A stretch of DNA of 64,000 bases from Stieleria maiorica. GTDB lineage: Bacteria > Planctomycetota > Planctomycetia > Pirellulales > Pirellulaceae. The DNA is taken from assembly GCF_008035925.1 (NCBI RefSeq), contig NZ_CP036264.1, positions 8,284,343-8,348,342 on the forward strand. Reading direction: 5' to 3'. The position numbers and the translations under genes are program-made. Positions within the stretch are counted from its first letter, which is position 1. Every line of letters begins with the position of its first letter. The notes below the pieces were generated by a model. It had not been told where the DNA came from, made no database searches, and saw only the letters and a list, made by a program, of their open reading frames with translations. Shown piece after piece: positions 1 to 8,958 of the stretch.

Positions 1-47
1 AGCGAAAAATCGCCGGCATGAATGGCAACGTTGTCCAGCTGGATCAC
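1..47 (-). CDS. ABC transporter ATPase, N-terminal fragment at window edge (ModC-like)
   Basis: On the minus strand a GTG at 47-45 overlaps the TGA stop of the permease gene (GTGA, 4 nt) and opens a frame reading MIQLDNVAIHAGDFS before the window ends. A short hydrophobic strand with this spacing is how ABC ATPase domains usually begin. Position after a binding protein and a permease in the same operon makes the nucleotide-binding subunit the expected gene. No Walker motif is inside the window, so the call rests on context and 15 residues. Confidence 0.55.
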   Translation of the reverse strand, partial: MIQLDNVAIHAGDFS

Positions 48-889
48 GCGTTTAATCCCGTCCCGAGCACGCGGAGAATCAACAACACGACCACGGCCAT
101 CGCGACCATCAACAACGACACGGCGACCGCGGCGTTCAACTGACCGATACTCAATTCCAAGAACACGGTCGTCGAAAGCACCTCCGTCCGCATCCGCGTT
201 GCCCCGGCGAACACGAGGATCGGTCCGAACTCGCCGAGCGCCCGCGCCCACGCGATCGTCGTCGCGGCGATCATCCCTCGCCACGCTTGGGGCAGCGCGA
301 TCTGCATGAACGCCTGGCCCCGCGTGCAACCGAGCGTCCGCGCCACGTCTTCGGCGCGTGGATCAATTTGGTCGAACGTCACACGCATCGTTCGCACCGC
401 AAACGCGCACGCCACTGAAAACTGGGCCAGCACCACCGCGGGCCACTGGTACGTGACCGGGAATCCGACGCTGTCGCGCAACCACGCCTCCAATTCCCAA
501 CCAAAAATCGGCAGGTGAAACAGGATCAACAGGCTCAGCCCCAACACCAACGGCGGCAACACGATCGGAATATCGACCAGGGTGTCGACCAACCAGCGTC
601 CCGGAAATCGATAGCGTGACAACAAGTACCCCAGCGGCGTCGCGACCCACAACGACAAGACGGCCGCGGCGGAGCAACTCAGGATCGTCAACCGAAACGC
701 CGCTTGAATCTCCGGTTTGCGAAGTGCATCGATGAAGTCACTCGGTGAGGTGAACACGACGTCCGCGACCAACAACAGCACGATCAAGACGATGAAGCAG
801 GCGGAGATCCCGCCCATCACCAGGAAAAATGGCGTGTCGCTGCGGCGCCGAAACGTCCGTGAAGAAGTGGAGTCCACCGGCTCACTCAT
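44..889 (-). CDS. ModB-like ABC transporter permease
   Basis: A protein of 281 residues with several hydrophobic segments and the EAA-type cytoplasmic loop of binding-protein-dependent permeases (ARALGEFGP near the C-terminus, preceded by RTLGCTRGQAF). This pattern is typical of the ModB/CysT/WtpB group that carries molybdate, tungstate or sulfate across the inner membrane. The start at 889 is chosen because its ATG overlaps the stop of the binding-protein gene by 8 nt (ATGAGTGA), which suggests translational coupling; upstream in-frame codons lie inside that gene. The exact oxyanion cannot be read from the sequence. Confidence 0.85.
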   Translation of the reverse strand: MSEPVDSTSSRTFRRRSDTPFFLVMGGISACFIVLIVLLLVADVVFTSPSDFIDALRKPEIQAAFRLTILSCSAAAVLSLWVATPLGYLLSRYRFPGRWLVDTLVDIPIVLPPLVLGLSLLILFHLPIFGWELEAWLRDSVGFPVTYQWPAVVLAQFSVACAFAVRTMRVTFDQIDPRAEDVARTLGCTRGQAFMQIALPQAWRGMIAATTIAWARALGEFGPILVFAGATRMRTEVLSTTVFLELSIGQLNAAVAVSLLMVAMAVVVLLILRVLGTGLNA

Positions 890-2381
890 CGGTCGCTGCT
901 TTACCAAGATTCTGCCAACGAAACCCTTCGGCGGCGAAGATGTCTTGTGACTCGGTGGAGCAGATCTGCTGGAACAGGCGCGATGCCAAGTTCGGATACG
1001 GTGACTCTTTGGCAACCGCCCATGGTTGAGTCGCCACACTGCACTCGATCCCCTGAATCCGGATCGCGTCCAAAAACTCCGACGCTCCGGCGGCGTTGCT
1101 CAAATAAGCCACCGCGGCGTCCAGCGAACCGGTTTGCAACTGGTTGACCAGCATGTCGCCGGTCGGTGTCTGCACCGTCACATTGGGCATGATCTCCTGC
1201 TGAACGCCGCCTTCGCGAAACGTGTTTTGCGTGATCCAGCCCATCGCACACTGTTTTTCGTGGCCGATCCCGACACGCAACCCTTCTTTGCCCAAATCCC
1301 GCAACGAGGCGATCCCCTTGGGGTTACCCTTCTGGACCAGGATCACGAGTTCGTTTTGCGAGACCGGAACCGGTTCGGGAAACAGATCGTGAACCTGGTT
1401 CATGAACTCACTGTCACACGCAAAGTAGGCGTCGGGGTGCTGGCCGGCCTTCATTTGTGCCACCAAGATCCCGCATCCGTTGTAGACGCGATTGACCTTC
1501 ACGCCCTCGCGTTTTTCGAACGCTGCGATCGTGTCCTCGATCGCCGGACGCAACATCGAACCGGCGAACACCGACAACTCGGGATGGTCCGCCCAAGTGT
1601 CACCGCCGGAGACGCGAAAGCCGTGCTCGGCGTAATGCTGTAGCCCTCGATCGGCTGATGAAACATAGCGAGCAAAATGCAATGCATCGGCTGCATGCTC
1701 GGTCGACGCAATCACACCGACCGAAATCTGCGATGCCGTCGCGGCCAGTTCGGGGATTTCGACGAAGGTCAAATCCGGATAGGTGTGCAGCACCGCGTCG
1801 TACACGATCCCGGCGTCGGCCGCCCCGATCTTGATGTCATTGGCCACTTCATTGACCGTTCCACGATACGCACTCGTGGCCTTGTCCAACGAGTCCCAGC
1901 GACCGAACGCATCCAAGGTTTCGCGGACGACTTTGCCGATCGCCGCCGAATCGGGACTGGCCAGAACGACACGGACGTCATCACGCAACAGATCGTCCAG
2001 GCTGTTGATCGATTTCGGATTCCCCTTGGGGACCGCGATCACGGCTTGCATTTTCGCGATCGGAAGCTCTTCCGCGATCAGTCCCTTTTCCTGACCCAGT
2101 TTCAGATAACTGTCGTCGGCCGGCAAATACAGATCCCCTTGGTTGGCGACTTCGATCGACGAAAGAAGTGTTTGCGACGGTCCGTACTGGATTTCAACGC
2201 TGCGGTCGAACTCCTGCTCGTACTCTTTGCGGATCGATTCCATCACCGCACGGTTGCTGGCGGCACAGTACAACATCACCGCTCGCCCGCTGGTCGACGG
2301 CTTTTCTTTTCCGCCCAGCATCACGCCGATGGCGATCAGTGCGACCAGCGAGCCGGCCATTAAGATATATGTTCGATTCAT
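882..2381 (-). CDS. Double-domain ModA-like substrate-binding protein
   Basis: The 499-residue protein begins with a single hydrophobic export or anchor segment (about residues 7-23) and then contains two periplasmic-binding-protein lobes in tandem. The first half (about 35-265) starts VMLYCAASNRAVMES and the second (about 270-495) starts LSVFAGSMLRPAIEDT; both continue with the ModA-style order of a substrate-loop Ser, a VNRVYNG/VEIQYGP strand and an AVAYLSNA/AGIVYDAV hinge. Usual ModA proteins have one such domain of about 250 residues. The gene lies 9 nt after the upstream secreted-protein gene and overlaps the permease. It probably captures an oxyanion such as molybdate or tungstate outside the inner membrane. 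Confidence 0.82.
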   Translation of the reverse strand: MNRTYILMAGSLVALIAIGVMLGGKEKPSTSGRAVMLYCAASNRAVMESIRKEYEQEFDRSVEIQYGPSQTLLSSIEVANQGDLYLPADDSYLKLGQEKGLIAEELPIAKMQAVIAVPKGNPKSINSLDDLLRDDVRVVLASPDSAAIGKVVRETLDAFGRWDSLDKATSAYRGTVNEVANDIKIGAADAGIVYDAVLHTYPDLTFVEIPELAATASQISVGVIASTEHAADALHFARYVSSADRGLQHYAEHGFRVSGGDTWADHPELSVFAGSMLRPAIEDTIAAFEKREGVKVNRVYNGCGILVAQMKAGQHPDAYFACDSEFMNQVHDLFPEPVPVSQNELVILVQKGNPKGIASLRDLGKEGLRVGIGHEKQCAMGWITQNTFREGGVQQEIMPNVTVQTPTGDMLVNQLQTGSLDAAVAYLSNAAGASEFLDAIRIQGIECSVATQPWAVAKESPYPNLASRLFQQICSTESQDIFAAEGFRWQNLGKAATDE

Positions 2382-2390
2382 AGCTTTAGT

Positions 2391-3425
2391 TTATCTGCGA
2401 CCCTGTGGTATCGGAACCAGGACGGGATTGCGATTGCGGCCTTCTTCGGCGCTGCGATCCGGGGGACGATTGTCGACGTCGCCGAACAGTTCACCGTCCC
2501 AGTCGGCATCGATCAGCAAATCGAAACCGGGATTCTGTTCTTTGACCTGGCACGAACAGGCACCACTCAGGAAGATCGTCAACTCTTCCATCAACCGCGG
2601 CGTCATGTCACGTGCCGGGATCACTTCCAGTGCCCGACCGCGGCCAAAGACCGGAACCAACAATGGTTCGCCTTCTTCGAACGCCTGTCCGCGCAATCCG
2701 GAAAGCAAACGGACCAAGAACCTCTCGCTGGGATCTTTCGGATCGATCTCCAACAGACTGAATTTCACCACCAACGGCAAGTCGGCGTACAATTCCGAGC
2801 CCGGCAATCCGATCCCTTCAGGCAACTTGATTTTCGACTGAAGTGTTTTGAATGTGTCTTCGACCAGCAGCTTTGCAGCAGCCGTTTTTCCATCGTCGGC
2901 CGATCGAACCAATAACCAGACGACACTGTGACCGGCCAGCAACCGATCGCGGAGTTCGTTGCGAACCGGTGATTGAAAAATCCCCATCCGATCCGCATCG
3001 CCGAGCGCTGCGTGCCAGTGGTTGACGGTGCGTCCCTGTCCCAGCTTGGTCCGGACCAGGACATGCGGCAACGTCGCTTGATCGTCCGCACTGATTTCCT
3101 GCCACAAAGTCTCGCGCGAGCGGTCTTTCCCACTGGCCAGATCGACCGCGATGACCTTGGCGTTGGCGTGCCCGCCGTGGTCGTCGGTCGAAGCGGTCAA
3201 TCGTTTCATCAGGCGGGCGTCGGCGGGCGAGAGCGGTCCATCGTGAAAAACAATCACTTCGCAATCATCCGGCGTCCATCGTTCCAGTGCGTAGCGAAAG
3301 ACGGGAATGTTGCACGCGCCGGCGCAAGAACTCCATGCCAAAAGGATGAAGGTTAGGACAAGTCCCCGCGAAGAATGGCAGGTGGGACCAAGACTTGGGC
3401 GACGGAAAATGCTCTTACATGACAT
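2391..3425 (-). CDS. Secreted protein of unknown function, first gene of the ModA/ModB-like operon
   Basis: About 344 residues. A long basic N-terminus is followed by a hydrophobic stretch (LVLTFILLAW) and a CAGAC sequence that could be a signal peptidase or lipobox site. The mature part begins NIPVFRYALERW and contains no catalytic motif I recognise; it includes a CSC pair near the C-terminus. I chose the ATG at 3425 because residues encoded further upstream are translations of the palindromic repeat at 3455-3511. The stop is only 9 nt from the binding-protein gene, so an accessory role in the importer is plausible but unproven. Confidence 0.7.
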   Translation of the reverse strand: MSCKSIFRRPSLGPTCHSSRGLVLTFILLAWSSCAGACNIPVFRYALERWTPDDCEVIVFHDGPLSPADARLMKRLTASTDDHGGHANAKVIAVDLASGKDRSRETLWQEISADDQATLPHVLVRTKLGQGRTVNHWHAALGDADRMGIFQSPVRNELRDRLLAGHSVVWLLVRSADDGKTAAAKLLVEDTFKTLQSKIKLPEGIGLPGSELYADLPLVVKFSLLEIDPKDPSERFLVRLLSGLRGQAFEEGEPLLVPVFGRGRALEVIPARDMTPRLMEELTIFLSGACSCQVKEQNPGFDLLIDADWDGELFGDVDNRPPDRSAEEGRNRNPVLVPIPQGRR

Positions 3426-3454
3426 CGTCACTGATTCAATCGTCCTCAATGGCT

Positions 3455-3511
3455 CCCCTCTCCCCCGGATTCTGGGCAAGCTCCACTTGCCCAGAATCCG
3501 GGGGAGAGGGG
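3455..3511. repeat. Perfect 26-bp inverted repeat, 5-nt loop (CCCTCACCCCCAGCCCC family)
   Basis: Arms 3455-3480 and 3486-3511 are exact reverse complements (core CTCCCCCGGATTCTGGGCAA) around the loop CTCCA, followed by GCTGGGGGTGAGGGGG. A shorter relative with the same flanking phrase is at 49183-49235. It lies between the stop of the PQQ gene (3655) and the start of the secreted-protein gene (3425), so on the minus strand it could act as a transcription terminator or an RNA 3'-end stabiliser. There is no obvious U tract. Confidence 0.85.
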
Positions 3512-3654
3512 CTGGGGGTGAGGGGGCATCCGACGCACCACGATCGAAACGAGCGATCATGCGGTATTCATGAATCGAAGCAGCAAACATAACAACCAGT
3601 TTCAAACGTGGTCTAAACAATCCGGCAAAGTGAAGTGTTCTGAACTTCAAAAGC

Positions 3655-6600
3655 TCACTTCCCAAAACACATCACACTTCCGTCGAGCGTTGAAAGAAAC
3701 AGACTGCCATTGGCGCCGGCCAGTCCGTCCCACGCTGGTAACGTGTCCAGCTTGATCTCATTTTCGATTTCGCCGGTGTCGATGTTCACCGCCAACAACG
3801 ACGACCCATCCTTGCCCATCAAGGCCGCGTCCTGGTCATCGAGCAACGCTTGGACTTCCGGATCGCTCTCGCTGAGTTGCTGGAACGTTTCTTCTTCGTT
3901 GATCGTGTCCGGTGGACCGACGATGAAGAGCTTGTTTCCGGCCAACACCATGCCGCGTACGTAAACCGGAACATCTTTGGCCCACTTCGGTTTGACCAGC
4001 GAATCACCGGGTTTGACATTGTTGTTCCCGCCCTTCTTCGCGGTTTGATTGCGGCTGGTGAACTGGACGGCCATGCCGAATTTCCCGTCGACCAGTTTGC
4101 CGCCTTCGAGGGTGCCGTTGTTGCGATGCAAGCTGTGATCGCGAGCGGTGCCGTCGTCAAAGCTGACCGCCAGCACGGCATCGGCCGAGATCTCCGAACC
4201 GTCGCCGTAGCGTTTGGCGACCTGATCGGCGGTTGCCGCCAGGAAATACAACCGCACCTCGTCGATCGCTCCAGAGAAGGCCAACGGAGACGTGTAATCA
4301 CCGACGGCGGTTTGACCATCGGCCCCGACATCCATGCCTTGAGCGGGGTCGACGTGAATCAATCCCGATGACTTGCCGCTGGCAGCGAGTTCTCCATCGA
4401 CGTACAGCGACATCGACTTGTCTTCACCCAACACGCCGACGACGTGGTGCCACCCGCCGACGATCCGTTTGGGCCCTTCGATCGTCGACAGCCCTTGTTC
4501 GCTGCGGACCAAGAACTGCGGTTTGCCCGCTTTCAGCGTCAGCGCGAATCCGGCTGATGGACCGCCGCGCGCGATGATCACTCCCTGGGGCTTGGTCGAT
4601 GTGATCCAAGCCTCCACCGTGATCGGTTTACCCTGTGGATTCAAACTCGGCGATTTGGGGAACGACGCGGACGGTGCCGACGCCCCGCCCCCTCCGCGTT
4701 TCTTTCCAAACCCTTCGGGAATCTCCGGCGGATTCTGTTCGGCGGAAAACAACTGGTGCTCCAGAACTGTCGTCCAACGCAAGTATTGTGGTTTGCGCCC
4801 GTAGCCATAAACGTACCCGTCACCCTTGACCAGGATGCGTCCCGACGGCGCGTACTTGCCGGCTTGATAGTAGCCGCCATGACCGCCGGCAAAACTCTGG
4901 CCCAGCACCCAATACGAGCGGTGGAACCAGGTGTCGTCCAAAAAGCCCATCGGCGCGAAGATGTGGGCGTCTTGGCCGCGCTGCTTGGAGGCTTGTGTGG
5001 CGAAGTCGCCCGAATTCGGTCCGATCTCTAATCGGTTGAGGTCAAAGTCAAATTTCTGGCTCTTCATGAACAAGTGCCGCCCGTCGGTGGACAAGATGTC
5101 GGGAAGCCCGACCGGCATTTGCAGGATTTGCAGTTTCTCCTGCAGGTTGTTTCCGGTCTCCGGATTGGTCTCGTCCATGATCGTTTCGGCCAGCTTTTTT
5201 CCGCTGGCCAAATCCAGCCGCAACAGCCGCATTCCGCCGTCCAAAAAGTTGGATCGCCCGGCAACGGTGTATACCGAGTCGTTGTGAATCAACACGCTGC
5301 CGTGCACCGGCCACAAGGATTCCAGTTGTTCATAGGCCATCGCACGACGATCGATCGGCGCGGCACGGTATCGCCAGACGAGTTCGCCGTCGGTGGTCAA
5401 ACAATACACCCAGCCGTCGGCGGCACCAAAGACGACGCGGCCACGATGCACGGTCGGCGGCGAATCGATCCGCGCCCCGGCGGTGTAGCTCCATTTCGCA
5501 TCGCCCGTTTTTTCGTCCAGGGCATGCAACGTGTGCTGGTCGATCTGGGCGACATAGACTTGCCCGTCGGCGATCACCGGGGCGGTCAGTCGGCCGCCCA
5601 AGTCCGCGGTCCATCGGGGGGCGACGTCGGAGCGAATCGTTCCGACAGTCGCGCCGCTGCGTCCCGCATCACGGCGGTAGGTCGGCCAATCGTCTGATCC
5701 GGCCGGGTTGGCGGCGGCCAACGCCACGTCGAACGCGGGGCCTTTTTCACGTCGCCCCGCTTCGGCGACCTTTGTCGGGATCGGACGGGTCGGGGCCAGC
5801 GGCGCCAGAGCGTTGAACCCGAACAGTTTGGCTTCGGGGTAACAGGCACAGTTGTGTGGCGGTGCGTACGTCAAACCGTTGCAGGGCATCACGCCGTACA
5901 GACACCCGCCGCGAACCCAGTGATGGATGTCCCAATGTTCTTTGTCGGGATCAACAAACTCGATCCCGGTCCGCGAAGGCATCAAGAAATTGTCGGTCGC
6001 CTTGGCGATGTAGCAACGGTGGTGAAACCAATACGTGTCCACATCGGGCGCAAATGATTTGACCACCTCGCCGGTTCGCGGGTTGCGTCCGGTGTAGACG
6101 CCGCTGTCCCTACCCGATGTCAACGGCGCCAACCAGACCAAACCATCGACGACCATCAAGTCCTGCGGTGATTGATAGCCGCTGTTGGGAAAACTCGCCT
6201 CCCACAGTTTTTCTCCGCTCTTCGCGTCGCTGCTGATCATCTTGCCGTCGCCGCCGGCGTACAACACCACGTCTTCGTAAACCACCAAGCGGGGACCAAA
6301 GTTGAACGTGAACGAATCGCGACGCGTCACCGATTCACTTTCCCAGACGATGTCGCCAGAATGTCCATCCAACGAGATGATCTTCTCGCCGTCGTGAAAG
6401 AAAATCTGTGAATCTTGGGCCGCCAACGTCAGCGGAGACACCTTCGTCTGCTTGGCCCAAAGCTGTTTTCCGGTGCTGGCTTGAAACGCCATCAACACGC
6501 GAGGTTCTTCGTTCCAGAAAAAACTGCGCGAACGCGCCTGGTCACCGACGGTGCCGTGCAGCGGGGCGTAGTCCTGCAGTTCCGCTTTCCCTTTTCGCAC

Positions 6601-7575
6601 CACCAGGAACAACAGATCGCCGGTGGAGATGATTTCCTCGGTCGCATCGCTGCCTTCATAGGTTCGCAGCAACTCGCCGGTCGCCGCATCCAATGCGGTC
6701 AGCGGCGCGTTGAATCCCAGTGTGACGAAGACTTCCGATTCGGTCGAAACCAATCGTCGCGACAATTGCGTCGGACCGCTTTTGAGCGGCCAGAGGTGCG
6801 GTTGCCAGTTGTCGATGTCTTTTTTCCACAACACGCTGCCGTTGAAGGCATCGCGCGCGATCAGTTTCCATTTGGGCGGCAACTGGATCGAGATTCGGCT
6901 GCCTTCGTCCATGATGTAAAACATCCGCCCGCCGGTGGACACCAACGCACTCATGCTGGCCATCCGGTCGTGGTGCCGCGACCATCGCGGGCTGCCCACC
7001 CATTGTAGGTGTCGCGGCGGGGCGACGACGTCGTCGTGGGCGACCGAGTTGCCCGTTGCGTCGTGCAAGTAGTGAGACCACTCGTCGATGTTGTCCGGTC
7101 GCTCCTTGCGATGTTTTTCCCACCGGTCACCGTTCTTGACCAGGGCGACGCCGGCCGGCACCAGCACCCGCAGGACCTCGTCCATCGAGACGTCACCCAG
7201 CGATTCGGCGATCAGCAAATTCACCATGTTGTCGACATAGGGAAGCTGATAGCCGTCGAAACGGTCAAACGCGATGTCACCATAGTCGCCTTGGGCGATC
7301 ACCCGGTCGCGGATCGAATTCAACTGATTCGCATCCCGGACCAACCCGTGAACCTGAGTCGCATCGTTTTGGCGCAGCGCCGCGGTCAGCCGGCCGTCCC
7401 CGGCATCCAAGTGCACGAAGAACCCGGCGTTGACGCCGGCCTGCTCGATCAGTTCGGACGCATCCTCGCGGATACCACCGTCCTCGCGGGCATCGGCGCG
7501 GCTGGCCCCAGAAAGACAGGTCAACAGAACGACCAAACAAGCACCAACGACATCTCGAATCGGTAGTCGCGACAT
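3655..7575 (-). CDS. Exported PQQ-like beta-propeller protein with methyltransferase-like and LamG domains
   Basis: 1306 residues. The start at 7575 is placed directly before a clear signal peptide (MSRLPIRDVVGACLVVLLTC, ending near SRADA). Residues about 35-150 resemble a degenerate class I methyltransferase fold (HLDAGDGRL, LPYVDNMVNLLIAE, EVLRVLVPAGVALV). Next come PQQ/Pyrrolo-quinoline-type propeller blades (for example ALDAATGELLRTYEG, ALDEKTGDAKWSYTAGA), then a LamG/concanavalin-like domain near 1010-1180 (TVEAWI, GGWHHVVGVL, LYVDGELAASG, GAIDEVRLY). A CACYPEAKL sequence sits between propeller halves. Large exported propeller proteins of this kind are common in planctomycetes; the substrate is unknown and the methyltransferase part may be non-catalytic. 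Confidence 0.82.
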   Translation of the reverse strand: MSRLPIRDVVGACLVVLLTCLSGASRADAREDGGIREDASELIEQAGVNAGFFVHLDAGDGRLTAALRQNDATQVHGLVRDANQLNSIRDRVIAQGDYGDIAFDRFDGYQLPYVDNMVNLLIAESLGDVSMDEVLRVLVPAGVALVKNGDRWEKHRKERPDNIDEWSHYLHDATGNSVAHDDVVAPPRHLQWVGSPRWSRHHDRMASMSALVSTGGRMFYIMDEGSRISIQLPPKWKLIARDAFNGSVLWKKDIDNWQPHLWPLKSGPTQLSRRLVSTESEVFVTLGFNAPLTALDAATGELLRTYEGSDATEEIISTGDLLFLVVRKGKAELQDYAPLHGTVGDQARSRSFFWNEEPRVLMAFQASTGKQLWAKQTKVSPLTLAAQDSQIFFHDGEKIISLDGHSGDIVWESESVTRRDSFTFNFGPRLVVYEDVVLYAGGDGKMISSDAKSGEKLWEASFPNSGYQSPQDLMVVDGLVWLAPLTSGRDSGVYTGRNPRTGEVVKSFAPDVDTYWFHHRCYIAKATDNFLMPSRTGIEFVDPDKEHWDIHHWVRGGCLYGVMPCNGLTYAPPHNCACYPEAKLFGFNALAPLAPTRPIPTKVAEAGRREKGPAFDVALAAANPAGSDDWPTYRRDAGRSGATVGTIRSDVAPRWTADLGGRLTAPVIADGQVYVAQIDQHTLHALDEKTGDAKWSYTAGARIDSPPTVHRGRVVFGAADGWVYCLTTDGELVWRYRAAPIDRRAMAYEQLESLWPVHGSVLIHNDSVYTVAGRSNFLDGGMRLLRLDLASGKKLAETIMDETNPETGNNLQEKLQILQMPVGLPDILSTDGRHLFMKSQKFDFDLNRLEIGPNSGDFATQASKQRGQDAHIFAPMGFLDDTWFHRSYWVLGQSFAGGHGGYYQAGKYAPSGRILVKGDGYVYGYGRKPQYLRWTTVLEHQLFSAEQNPPEIPEGFGKKRGGGGASAPSASFPKSPSLNPQGKPITVEAWITSTKPQGVIIARGGPSAGFALTLKAGKPQFLVRSEQGLSTIEGPKRIVGGWHHVVGVLGEDKSMSLYVDGELAASGKSSGLIHVDPAQGMDVGADGQTAVGDYTSPLAFSGAIDEVRLYFLAATADQVAKRYGDGSEISADAVLAVSFDDGTARDHSLHRNNGTLEGGKLVDGKFGMAVQFTSRNQTAKKGGNNNVKPGDSLVKPKWAKDVPVYVRGMVLAGNKLFIVGPPDTINEEETFQQLSESDPEVQALLDDQDAALMGKDGSSLLAVNIDTGEIENEIKLDTLPAWDGLAGANGSLFLSTLDGSVMCFGK

Positions 7576-7724
7576 GAAACAGCTCCGGACGAAGCGAACG
7601 GTGGGGAGAAGGGCAAGGCCCTGATTGTAACCGTCGCCGCCAGCCAGCGGTGTGGTGCCGCCGTCACGAACCTGCGGAAATCTACGGACGATCAGCGGTT
7701 TGGCACAAGCTATGCCTCTGACGA

Positions 7725-7784
7725 CGAATCCCCACCGCCCGAATCCCCAACACCCGAATCCCCGACACCCGAATCCCCAACACC
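7725..7784. repeat. 15-bp minisatellite, four units, in a divergent promoter region
   Basis: Four head-to-tail units of CGAATCCCCAACACC with small changes (CACCGCC in the first, GACACC in the third). The array lies in the 280-bp gap between the divergent starts of the PQQ protein (7575, minus) and the truncated PPK2 (7856, plus). Copy-number change here would alter promoter spacing. No other gene is seen in 7576-7855. Confidence 0.9.
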
Positions 7785-7855
7785 CTGCGCGCCTCGACTG
7801 CGTGCCTGCACCGCGCCCGATCGCCTGTAGACGCCCGTTTGCCCCCCATTCGGAA

Positions 7856-8557
7856 ATGTCAACGAAGCCTGCTAAACCGTCAAAAAACGGTACGAAAAAC
7901 GCGAAGTCGAAGTCAAAAAAGAAGACCAAACGTCGCAATCGGCTGGTCGCTGAGGGTGACACGTCACCTTCGCTGACACCACAGGAGTTGGAGGATTTCG
8001 AGGTCGATCGGTCCGTCGCAGCGGCCCTGCAGAGCAAAATCAGCGCCGTCCGAGACATCATCGAGACGACGCCCCCGCACGATGTGCACACGCTGGCCAA
8101 GACATTGGACGTGATCATCGACGGCGCTTCCCCGGAAGACGCCACCGTGCTGCGCAACGCCTTGTTCAAGAAGTCACACCCCAGTGCTGGCGGTCGGCGA
8201 CGCAGCAGCCCCGACGACCAACTCTCCAGCGGCTGGCGCGACGGCGCATTCCCCTATCGCAACTTGATGTCGCGAAAGACGTATGAAAAACAAAAGTACC
8301 AGTTGCTGGTTGAACTGCTGAAACTTCAGGCCTGGGTCAAGGAATCCAAAGAAAAAGTGGTGATCCTGTTTGAAGGATGTGACGCGGCCGGAAAAGGGGG
8401 GACCATCAAACGATTCATGGAACACCTGAGTCCTCGCGGTGCACAATTCGAATGGACTCGTCGCCTCGTCCACTACGCGAAACCAAGCGACGTCCAAGTC
8501 ACGCCGGCGGGTGAGGATGCGATGCCCCACGGCGCAAACGATACGCTACTCTATTAA
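7856..8557 (+). pseudogene. ppk2: Truncated polyphosphate kinase 2 with an unrelated C-terminal tail
   Basis: 233 residues. The ATG at 7856 opens a Lys-rich N-terminus and a helical region, then the start of a PPK2 domain: FPYRNLMSRKTYEKQKYQLL, the P-loop GCDAAGKGG (Lys180) and TIKRFMEHLSPRGA. PPK2 enzymes then continue for well over 100 residues with the Walker B and lid segments. Here homology stops at about position 8441 and is replaced by 36 residues (FEWTRRLVHYAKP ... ANDTLLY) that I cannot relate to PPK2. None of the three forward frames downstream resumes PPK2. It probably cannot transfer phosphate between polyphosphate and nucleotides, so I treat it as a gene remnant, though it may still be expressed. 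Confidence 0.72.
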
Positions 8558-8601
8558 CGCGTTCATTTATCCCGCCGCCCGTCAGACCAAAGGCTCTCAG
8601 C

Positions 8602-8949
8602 ATGTCCGCCGCAAATCCCTATGAATCGTCCGCCGCTCCTCCATCGATGACGCCCACGCGGCGGACCGTCACGGTCAAGCGGCTGGACGTAATGTCCTGC
8701 GGAACCATGCTGGGTGTGCTGTACGCGATCCTGGGGCTGATCGTCGGTGCGATGTTCACGTTGATGGCGTTGGTCGGGGTCGCCGCGCAGGGCGGTGATG
8801 CGGTGGCCGGGCTGATCGGCGGCATCGGCGCCATCGTCCTGATGCCCTTGTTTTATGGCGTCGGTGGCTTCATCGGCGGAATCATCGGGGCACTTCTGTA
8901 CAACATGTGCGCCACCTTCGTGGGCGGGATCAAATTCGATTTGGAGTGA
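8602..8949 (+). CDS. Small membrane protein, DUF3566-like
   Basis: 115 residues. A polar N-terminus (MSAANPYESSAAPP) leads to TVTVKRLDVMSCGTMLGVLY and a long hydrophobic region giving two membrane helices joined by a Gly-rich turn (GGDAVAGLIGGIGA), ending GALLYNMCATFVGGIKFDLE. The order of a conserved basic strand, two helices and a final short hydrophilic phrase matches DUF3566-type transmembrane proteins. Function unknown. It begins 44 nt after the truncated PPK2 and converges with the glycosyltransferase gene 9 nt away. Confidence 0.75.
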   Translation: MSAANPYESSAAPPSMTPTRRTVTVKRLDVMSCGTMLGVLYAILGLIVGAMFTLMALVGVAAQGGDAVAGLIGGIGAIVLMPLFYGVGGFIGGIIGALLYNMCATFVGGIKFDLE

Positions 8950-8958
8950 GCCCGGCCC

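Noticed and set aside
3426-3665. Longer N-terminus for the secreted operon protein.
   Set aside because: The extra codons translate the palindromic repeat at 3455-3511; the signal peptide lies after 3425.
7652-7855. Longer N-terminus for the truncated PPK2.
   Set aside because: Those codons cross the 15-bp minisatellite and do not resemble a PPK2 N-terminus.
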